DNA of 6,296 bases from positions 523-6,818 of the forward strand of contig DDKP01000058.1 of the NCBI GenBank assembly GCA_002339745.1, given 5' to 3'. Shown piece by piece: positions 1-6,200 of this stretch. The notes beneath the pieces were generated by a model. It was not told the DNA's origin. It was given only the letters and a program-made list of their open reading frames with translations, and searched no databases. The DNA comes from Firmicutes bacterium UBA2595 (GTDB lineage: Bacteria > Bacillota > Thermincolia > Thermincolales > UBA2595). Positions within the stretch are counted from its first letter, which is position 1. Each line of letters opens with the position of its first letter. The translations under genes were made by a program, and so were the position numbers.

Positions 1-945
1 GCCACCGTCTACCTGCCCGATGGCGAGAAGGTAATCGTCCTGCTCAAGAAAGGTCCCCTGGATGCCAATGCTGACTACATACAGGACAGAGTCAGCGGTG
101 CAGCACAATTCACCCTGCTCCGAGACCTGACCCCGTGGCTCTATGGGTACAAGTTTGATCCATATCCAATCAAGAAGTACTTTACCCAGTTTAAGGTTGG
201 ACCAGGTAACGCCACAGCTATTGAGTATGCATACGATTGGCAGACCAGGACCGTTGTTTCCGACTTTGAGAAAGAATACGGCCATGCATATGCCAAGGGC
301 GCCAGAGTTGTGGAAGCTAAGTATGCAGACATCGCCCTGTGCTATGTCGTTAAACTGGCCGGGGATGTTGTCAGGAAAAACGCAGCCGGCAGCATGTTTG
401 TTGAAAATATCGACTTCAATACTGTAACCGACTTTGGCGGAATCCGCATCACAAGAATTAACACCGACATTTACGATGAAGCCTCCAAGGGTATGGACGG
501 CTACGGCGTCCTTATCGGGAAATACTGTGCCGCATGCCATACCGATTACAGGGCCCTGTCCGCAGGACAGCGAAAGTCCTACACGCCCACCGGTATGTTC
601 TCCTGGGCCTTCAGGCACACCACCAACAATGACCGTTACACCTGCCTGAAGTGTCACTTCGCTCACGGTACCGATGTAGAGGTCATGTGGGATGCCAGAG
701 ATTATGACATCAGGACCCTGGTATCCAGCGGTCAGTTTGCAAACGAAGCGGAAGCCAAGGCTTATATGGTAGACAAAAACCCGTCCTCTGCTCTCAAGCG
801 CTACACCAACATGGCAGTCTGCTGGAAGTGCCATACAGACTCCAAGGCCAGCCAGCTGAAGAACAACCTGTACTTCTGGGACAACGAAGTTGCTCCGCAT
901 GGTGCTGAGACCGGAATCCAGACCCATGACCAGTACGGCTGGTAA
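1..945 (+). CDS. Multiheme c-type cytochrome, 3' part (5' end outside window)
   Basis: The frame is open from the first base and ends with TAA at 943-945, giving 314 visible residues; the start and any signal peptide lie upstream. Three CxxCH motifs are visible, at window residues 176 (CAACH), 215 (CLKCH, in the context TCLKCHFAHG) and 274 (CWKCH), so the visible part should bind three covalent c-type hemes. Residues 1-175 hold no CxxCH and only one cysteine (about residue 114), and read as a mixed alpha/beta non-heme region rich in Tyr and Lys. Extra histidines near the motifs (FRHTTN just before the second, HTD after the first and third) could be distal heme ligands. The hemes are 39 and 59 residues apart, unlike the denser wiring of the two downstream cytochromes. 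I cannot name a family; more hemes may lie upstream. Its role in extracellular or periplasmic electron transfer is inferred from heme content and neighbours. Reading frame and heme binding are secure. Confidence 0.88.
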   Translation, partial: ATVYLPDGEKVIVLLKKGPLDANADYIQDRVSGAAQFTLLRDLTPWLYGYKFDPYPIKKYFTQFKVGPGNATAIEYAYDWQTRTVVSDFEKEYGHAYAKGARVVEAKYADIALCYVVKLAGDVVRKNAAGSMFVENIDFNTVTDFGGIRITRINTDIYDEASKGMDGYGVLIGKYCAACHTDYRALSAGQRKSYTPTGMFSWAFRHTTNNDRYTCLKCHFAHGTDVEVMWDARDYDIRTLVSSGQFANEAEAKAYMVDKNPSSALKRYTNMAVCWKCHTDSKASQLKNNLYFWDNEVAPHGAETGIQTHDQYGW

Positions 946-951
946 AAAATT

Positions 952-980
952 CAGCTAACAAAATAATTTGTTAGCTGTTT
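952..980 (+). terminator. Hairpin terminator after first cytochrome gene
   Basis: A perfect 11-bp inverted repeat (CAGCTAACAAA at 952-962 and TTTGTTAGCTG at 967-977) has a 4-base loop and lies 6 bases after the stop codon. The following T-run is short (TTT, then A). Six A residues at 944-949 precede the stem, so the element would give a better U-tract if read from the opposite strand. Position and symmetry support a terminator, possibly bidirectional; the short U-tract lowers the certainty for the + direction. Confidence 0.7.
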
Positions 981-1001
981 AGGGGGCCACAACCCCAAGA
1001 C

Positions 1002-1036
1002 GGCTAAGGTATTATGCCAGCCATAATACCTTAGCC
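1002..1036 (+). terminator. Second strong hairpin, possible terminator or regulatory stem
   Basis: A perfect 15-bp inverted repeat (GGCTAAGGTATTATG at 1002-1016, its reverse complement at 1022-1036) encloses a 5-base loop, CCAGC. It is followed by CGTTCTT and then an A-run, not by a clean U-tract, so it is not a textbook intrinsic terminator. It may back up the hairpin at 952-980, stabilise the 3' end of the upstream transcript, or be a palindromic site in front of the next gene. The stem is certain as sequence; its function is inferred. Confidence 0.5.
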
Positions 1037-1063
1037 CGTTCTTAAAAAATATTTCTCTTATCT

Positions 1064-1076
1064 TATATTGTATGAT
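1064..1076 (+). promoter_or_regulatory. Possible -10 region for the octaheme cytochrome gene
   Basis: Two overlapping -10-like hexamers occur in an AT-rich stretch, TATATT at 1064-1069 and TATGAT at 1071-1076, about 55 bases before the ATG. The first has only a weak -35 candidate (TTAAAA at 1042-1047, 16-base spacer), and I find no good -35 for the second. A promoter is expected here because hairpins separate this gene from the one upstream, but the exact site is uncertain. Confidence 0.25.
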
Positions 1077-1114
1077 AAAGAGGCAAATTATGTCAAGCAA
1101 AGGTGTTCTAAAGA

Positions 1115-1121
1115 AGAGGGG
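1115..1121 (+). promoter_or_regulatory. Ribosome binding site of octaheme cytochrome gene
   Basis: AGAGGGG ends seven bases before the ATG at 1129 and is the better-placed Shine-Dalgarno match. A second match, AGGAG at 1124-1128, directly touches the ATG and is too close to serve that start. The start at 1129 is also supported by the signal peptide that begins there. Confidence 0.55.
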
Positions 1122-1128
1122 ATAGGAG

Positions 1129-3021
1129 ATGAAGCAGTCCGGTATTCCATATAACCTGGCAGTAACTGTTTTAGTTCTTGCTGTTTTTGTGGTTACAGTT
1201 TCCTGGTTCCAGATAGCGGGACACGGCGCCGCGGTTGCCGAACTGTCCCCTTTTATCACTATAACCGGTCCGTGTGAAGGACAGGCCTTCAACCAGACAA
1301 CCGTATATGTATATGGGATAACGGAAGCCGGTGTTGCGGTTAATGTATACCTGGATAATTCGTTGGCCGGTTCAACGGCGGCAGACCCCGATGGAACCTG
1401 GACTTACGGACTGGGTTCCCTGTCTGAAGGGATTTACGATATCTACGTGACAGCCCTTGATTCTGCCGGGAATGTGCAGGTTTCAAATACTGTTACCTTT
1501 GAAATTGATACCACCCCGCCGGCGGTAACCATTAAACATCCATTAGACGGTTCCTATACAAACCTGCCTTCGATTGAAGGCGGGACCGAACCCGGTGCAA
1601 CTGTTACAATTTTTGTGTATGGCAAGCAGGCGATAGTAACAGCGGATACAAACGGTTACTGGTATTATTTTGATGATACTCTTCCCGAGGTAAGCCACAC
1701 TGTTTATGCCGTGGCTGTGGACAAAGCCGGTAACGAGGGGACTTCTCCCACTCATTCGTTTATCCTTGACATGACCAGGCCGGTTGTGCTGCTGACCATG
1801 ATTCCTCCTGATGTTATGACCAGGGTGTACTGGGAACAGAAAATAAAGGTTGGTTTGTCTGACAGTTCACCTATAGATGAGGCAAAAATGTCAGAAGCAA
1901 TTATTTTGGCTGAAGTAGACAACGTTACCGGTTTGGTTTACGGCACTGTCTCCGGCACTGTATATTACAACGCTGAGACTAAAGAAGTTATTTTAACTCC
2001 GGATGCCCTGCTGAAACCTCTTACTAAATACATGGTGACAGTTAACCCCCTGCTGAGTGACCTTGCCGGCAACTATGTTTACCCAAGAACCTGGAGCTTC
2101 GTTACCCTCGGTGATACTCAAACCACCGGCCCTCACGGCAGCTACATCGATAATGTCAACACGTGCGGTAACTGCCATAACCCTCACAGGTCGGACGGCA
2201 CAAAACTGAGCGGCAGGACAAATCTTTATGCCTTTGTTGTATATCCTCTTACCGTACAGATAGACGATTACTGCAATGCGTGCCACGACGGGACGGTAGC
2301 TCCTGTGCCGGAAAAGTGGACACTGTCCCGCAAGCATGACTTCCAGGTCAGCATTGATGGTACCCCGGGAGTCAGTTCCTGCGCTTCCTGCCACAATCCC
2401 CACCTGACCTGGACCGCAGAAAACCCCAACCTGTTGCAGGACTATTATTATTATGAACACAACGACCCCACCAACCCCTACCTCCCTAACAGCAGTGAAG
2501 AGGGAATGTGTGAATCATGCCATGACAGCACCATCAAGGATGATTCCCGGGTCACTTATAACAGGTACCGGTATGAGAAGCGGCACACGGCCGCTGGTAC
2601 CCCCGGGGATTACTCCCTGTGCCTGCGCTGTCACAACGGTTCCAATGCGGTTAATATAGCTGTTTATTACAGTCAACCATCCCGGCATGTCCTGGGAGCA
2701 CTTGACGCAAGCCCCCTAGCAGGGCATATGCCGTGTTCCGAATGCCATGAAATCCATGGCTCCAACAACAACAAACTTTTAAGAGAAGAGTATGGCCACA
2801 ATTATGTTGCTACCGGTCAGAAATTTGTTGCCACCGGTACTGATTGGGATCCTGCTACCGAGCGGTTGTTCTGCACCCGCTGCCATAATAACATGACTGA
2901 ACTCTATGGGATTATTGTTGGACTCGATTATGCCATTCCGGGTCATGAAGATCAAAGTACGGAATACTGTCATAAATGCCATGGTGGGTCACCGGCGGCT
3001 GCTGCGCACGGACCTCAATAA
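1129..3021 (+). CDS. Secreted octaheme c-type cytochrome with three N-terminal Ig-like domains
   Basis: This complete 630-residue protein starts with a Sec signal peptide (short polar N-region, hydrophobic stretch at about residues 10-30, likely cleavage after GAAVA near residue 38). Residues ~40-127 and ~128-213 are two bacterial Ig-like domains of the Big_6/Big_13 kind (motifs EAGVAV / EPGATV, DPDGTW / DTNGYW, ALDSAGN / AVDKAGN, each ending in a D(T/M)T.P linker). Residues ~215-328 resemble an SbsA-type Ig domain (Big_5: LTPDALLKPLTKYMVTV, DLAGN, WSFVT). The C-terminal part holds eight CxxCH motifs, with first Cys at residues 346, 382, 418, 461, 498, 536, 582 and 614. Several are followed by NPH or EIHG as in the doubled-CXXCH cytochromes. 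No transmembrane segment, sortase motif or SLH domain follows the last heme; the protein ends HGPQ. It probably acts outside the membrane as an electron relay, held near the wall by its Ig part. Domain family names come from recognised motifs and not from a search. Confidence 0.93.
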   Translation: MKQSGIPYNLAVTVLVLAVFVVTVSWFQIAGHGAAVAELSPFITITGPCEGQAFNQTTVYVYGITEAGVAVNVYLDNSLAGSTAADPDGTWTYGLGSLSEGIYDIYVTALDSAGNVQVSNTVTFEIDTTPPAVTIKHPLDGSYTNLPSIEGGTEPGATVTIFVYGKQAIVTADTNGYWYYFDDTLPEVSHTVYAVAVDKAGNEGTSPTHSFILDMTRPVVLLTMIPPDVMTRVYWEQKIKVGLSDSSPIDEAKMSEAIILAEVDNVTGLVYGTVSGTVYYNAETKEVILTPDALLKPLTKYMVTVNPLLSDLAGNYVYPRTWSFVTLGDTQTTGPHGSYIDNVNTCGNCHNPHRSDGTKLSGRTNLYAFVVYPLTVQIDDYCNACHDGTVAPVPEKWTLSRKHDFQVSIDGTPGVSSCASCHNPHLTWTAENPNLLQDYYYYEHNDPTNPYLPNSSEEGMCESCHDSTIKDDSRVTYNRYRYEKRHTAAGTPGDYSLCLRCHNGSNAVNIAVYYSQPSRHVLGALDASPLAGHMPCSECHEIHGSNNNKLLREEYGHNYVATGQKFVATGTDWDPATERLFCTRCHNNMTELYGIIVGLDYAIPGHEDQSTEYCHKCHGGSPAAAAHGPQ

Positions 3022-3031
3022 CATAAACGTG

Positions 3032-3051
3032 AAAATAATAATCATTTTTTT
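3032..3051 (+). terminator. Weak AT-only terminator candidate after octaheme gene
   Basis: AAAAT (3032-3036) can pair with ATTTT (3044-3048) across a 7-base loop, and seven T residues run from 3045 to 3051. The stem contains only A-T pairs and overlaps the T-run, so it would be unstable. It is the only terminator-like element I see between the second and third genes, and read-through into the third gene is possible. Confidence 0.22.
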
Positions 3052-3131
3052 GGTTAATGAGACATACATCTATATTGGTGAAATCGACAATATACCGGAA
3101 TTTTAACAAAGCAGGGCTGCTAATGACTGAA

Positions 3132-3162
3132 TTACAAATCTTTCTGCGGGATTTCCTATAAA
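3132..3162 (+). promoter_or_regulatory. Possible promoter before the large FlgD-Ig cytochrome gene
   Basis: TATAAA at 3157-3162 is a good -10-like hexamer about 90 bases before the ATG. The only -35 candidate nearby, TTACAA at 3132-3137, is poor and sits 19 bases away. An AT-rich palindrome (AATAAA-G-TTTATT, 3161-3173) overlaps the putative start-site region and could be an operator or be chance. Another weak pair lies upstream (TTGGTT 3050-3055, TATATT 3071-3076, 15-base spacer). Confidence 0.25.
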
Positions 3163-3182
3163 TAAAGTTTATTAAAAAATTC

Positions 3183-3190
3183 AAAGGAGG
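3183..3190 (+). promoter_or_regulatory. Strong Shine-Dalgarno far upstream of the large cytochrome start
   Basis: AAAGGAGG is a near-perfect anti-16S match, but it lies 59 bases before the ATG at 3250, too far to serve it. It is correctly spaced for TTG at 3197 (6 bases) or GTG at 3200 (9 bases), which open a short frame ending at 3253. Its presence suggests that a leader peptide is translated, or that an older start codon has been lost. Confidence 0.5.
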
Positions 3191-3199
3191 TGGGTTTTG

Positions 3200-3253
3200 G
3201 TGGTTTCCGGGAAAATACAGAGGGAGAAGAACCCATGGGAGGAGGGTCCATGA
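3200..3253 (+). CDS. Possible 17-residue leader peptide overlapping the next start (ATGA)
   Basis: A GTG (or the in-frame TTG at 3197) preceded by AAAGGAGG opens a frame of 17 codons, rich in charged residues (SGKIQREKNPWEEGP). It stops at TGA 3251-3253, which overlaps the ATG of the large cytochrome gene as ATGA. Such an arrangement is typical of translational coupling. The peptide resembles nothing I know and has no signal peptide, so if real its role would be to set the translation rate of the downstream gene. The alternative is a chance short frame behind a vestigial ribosome site. Confidence 0.25.
   Translation: MVSGKIQREKNPWEEGP
3237..3246 (+). promoter_or_regulatory. Ribosome binding site deciding the start of the large cytochrome
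   Basis: GGGAGGAGGG gives an optimal match four to seven bases before ATG 3250. An in-frame ATG at 3235 lies just upstream and would add only MGGGS; it has a weaker site (GAGGGAG at 3220-3226), and the purine-rich codons after it are better explained as this ribosome site. The signal peptide is intact with either start, so 3250 is preferred. Confidence 0.7.
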
Positions 3254-6200
3254 CCAATTTGCGTTACAAATACGTTTTTCTAATTATATTGACAATATTG
3301 TTTTTAGCAACCGGTATCATTACTTCCATTGCCCTGGAAAACAACCAGGTAACTGAGTTAGCAGTGACCCCGGACCCGATAAAACTTGGTTCCACAGTAT
3401 ATATTAAATACGCGCTGGGTCAGGACGCCACAGTGACGATGAATGTTTATGACCAGGGCGGGAACAAGGTCCGGACCCTCTTGAACAATGTATCCAAGGG
3501 CGCGGGTCCATATACCCAGACTTGGGATGGGAAGAACTCCAGCGGAGTCCTGGTCCCTGACGGTTACTATACGTTCACGGTTGAAGCCAAAAATTCCGCC
3601 GGTACGGTAATCGGATATGCCGAGATAACGAAGGTAGCAGCCCGGGTTCCCACTGTCAGCAATGTATCCGCTTCACCTAACCTGTTCAACCCGCTGCTCG
3701 GGGAGCAAACAACGATAAGCTTCGACCTTTCATATGAAGCCAAGGTTACCGCCAAGATTCTGCTGGGATATAACACTGTAAGAACATTGGTTGCGGATGA
3801 AGAAATACCGGCGGGAAAGAACAGTATTGTCTGGGACGGGAAGGATAACAACGGGATTATAGTGGGGGATGCCAGCTATACCATCCAGATAGATGCGGTA
3901 AGCAAGCTGGTCTCAACATTCAAGAGCGCCAACAAGTCAGCCACGGTCTGGGTGGAGAAAGAACCACCCCAGATTACCAACTTCAATGCAAGCAATAACC
4001 CACTGAAACTGGGCAGTACAAAATCAACTATTAGCTATAACCTGAGCGAAAATGCGAAGGTAACCCTGAAGATTACAGACAGCGCGGGTAATGACATTAA
4101 GGTTCTTTTAAACGGTGTTGCCAAGAATGCGGGTTACAACAGTACCACATGGGATGGGACCAATAGCAGTAACGTTTATGTCCCCGAGGGTACATACAAT
4201 GTTATCATCAGCGCCGTAGACAATTTCGGAAAGAATTCCGGGGAGCAGGCACTGGAATTGGTGGCGGCATACCAGCCGTCAATTACCAACCAGAACCTGA
4301 GTCCGAATCCCTTCAACCCGAAAGAAGGGCCTGCCACCATCAGTTACACCATATCAAATGACGCCAAGGTAACGGTGGTCATCCTATACGGCACAATGCC
4401 GGTCAAAACGCTTGTGTCAGATGAACTGCAGGCTGCCGGGCCCCAAACCATAGGGTGGGACGGTACCGATAATAACGGGAACCTGCTTGGAGATGCCAGT
4501 TATTATTACCAGATAACGGCAGTTAGCCCCACGGTGGAGTGGTTCAGAAGCACAGTCAAGACAGCCTTTACGATTGAAAAAGGGGCGCCTTATTTCCCTG
4601 ACCTGGTTTTAAGCCCCAACCCGATGAAAATTGGGGTCGATTCCCTGTCTATTAAATATAACCTCAGCGAGGATGCTACTGTTTACAACGAGATTTACAG
4701 GGGGGACACTCTAATCAGGAAGGTTGTACAGGGTCAGTCCAAGAAGGCAGGGTACAATACCGATTACTGGGATGGGAAAGACGATGCCGGTAACCTTGTG
4801 CCTGAAGGCACTTACACGGCAAAAATCAGGGCAGTTGACGCCGCCGGCCAATGGGGCCAGGTCTCCAATGACTTCAGTGCCGGTTACCTGCCACAAGTAA
4901 CGGGGATGAGTGTCGACCCATACCCATTTAATCCTGCCACCAGCCTGAACGCTACTGTCAGCTTCAGCTTATCCAGTGATGCCAGGGTCACGGCGACAAT
5001 TTTCAAAGGATTTCTGGTAATCCGGACTCTAAAGACCGACCAGCTGATGTCCAAAGGTTCTTACCTGCTTACATGGGACGGAAAAGACGATGACGGGCTG
5101 CAGGTGCCTGATGGAAAGTATACGTGCAAGATAGAAGCCGCCAGTCCCACCATCAGTACCTTCAAAAGTACGGCCAACGCTGATATCACCGTGGAAGCAG
5201 CTTATCCCTCCATTACCGGGATCAGCACTTCGCCTCTGGTAGTTAAAATAGGGTACAGTGCATCTATCAGGTATACTCTCAGTGAACCGGCCACTGTCAC
5301 TGTACAGGTTCTTGATTCCCTCGCGAATGTGGTCCGCGACTTCCGGCCGGAGTTAAAGGCCAACGGCGGCTACTTCACCCTGGCATGGGACACCAGGGAT
5401 AACAACGGGCAGCTCATAGCCACCGGGGAATATATCCTCAGAATAACCGCTGTCGACAACTTCAACAAGAGCACTACCGAACGATATGCCTTCAAAGCGG
5501 GGGCAGTTCCGGTAATATCGGATCTTTCGGCCAGTCCGGCTGCTATAAATGCCAGCAAAGGTGAACAGACCACTATATCATTTAATGTATCGGAGGATTC
5601 TTATGTCACAGTTAAGATCCTGGATTCATCAAACAAGATTGCCAAAACCCTCCAGAGCAATAAGGAACAGCCGGCCGGTCCGGGTTACGCCACATGGGAC
5701 GGAAGAAACAGTGTAGGAGATGCCGTTTCCGGGACATTTACCTTTACGGTCGATGCTTCCTCGGTTATTGGTTATTTCAAGGCTTCGCAGGTTAAAGGCA
5801 CTGTGGAGGTAACGACTTCGGTTTCAGTTCCAGATAAGTGCATGGACTGCCACAAGAGCTACCCCAACAGCCATCCGGTAGGCAACTGTGTGGGATGCCA
5901 TGGTGATGACGAGCCTATCCAGGACTGCGCATTCTGCCACCCAACCTGGCCTTCGCATAATGACGGCATATTCCTGGTTTCCTATGAATGCACTTACTGC
6001 CATAACCCTACCTATAACTATAAAATTCCGGGACACGGGGACATAGCTGTTGTCCACACATCGCCTATCTCCGCGGACTGTCAAAAGTGCCATAACAGTA
6101 ACCTTACCTTAGAACACCCCAAGTATAAATATCCGGCAACAGGAGCGCCCTATGACTGCAACACCTGCCATACCAGCACAGTGGCGGAAGTAGTATATGC

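Noticed and set aside
951..1292. 113-codon minus-strand frame across the intergenic hairpins
   Set aside because: It runs through both hairpins and the signal-peptide region of the next gene, and its translation is low-complexity with no known motif.
1993..2460. 155-codon minus-strand reading frame
   Set aside because: It lies wholly inside the octaheme cytochrome gene, opposite the Big_5-like domain and the first CxxCH motifs. It has no ribosome site context and no recognisable domain, so it is a shadow frame.
3000..3021. Cell-wall anchor (sortase motif or SLH domain) at the end of the octaheme protein
   Set aside because: The C-terminus is only about 12 residues beyond the last heme and ends HGPQ, with no LPXTG-like motif, hydrophobic segment or SLH sequence.
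3057..3161. 34-codon + strand frame in the intergenic region
   Set aside because: No Shine-Dalgarno precedes the ATG (the upstream bases are a T-run), and the translation has no recognisable feature.
3235..3249. Alternative in-frame ATG start at 3235
   Set aside because: It would add only MGGGS before the signal peptide, and its Gly-rich codons are better read as the GGGAGGAGGG ribosome site for ATG 3250.
3289..3320. Perfect TTGACA followed by TATCAT
   Set aside because: It lies within the signal-peptide codons of the large cytochrome and the spacer is 20 bases. The AT-rich hydrophobic codons explain it, and it could not drive that gene from its own start.
3349..5826. Recent DNA duplication or CRISPR-like repeat array
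   Set aside because: The periodicity is clear only in protein. The copies differ strongly in nucleotide sequence, stay in one reading frame and have no spacer structure.
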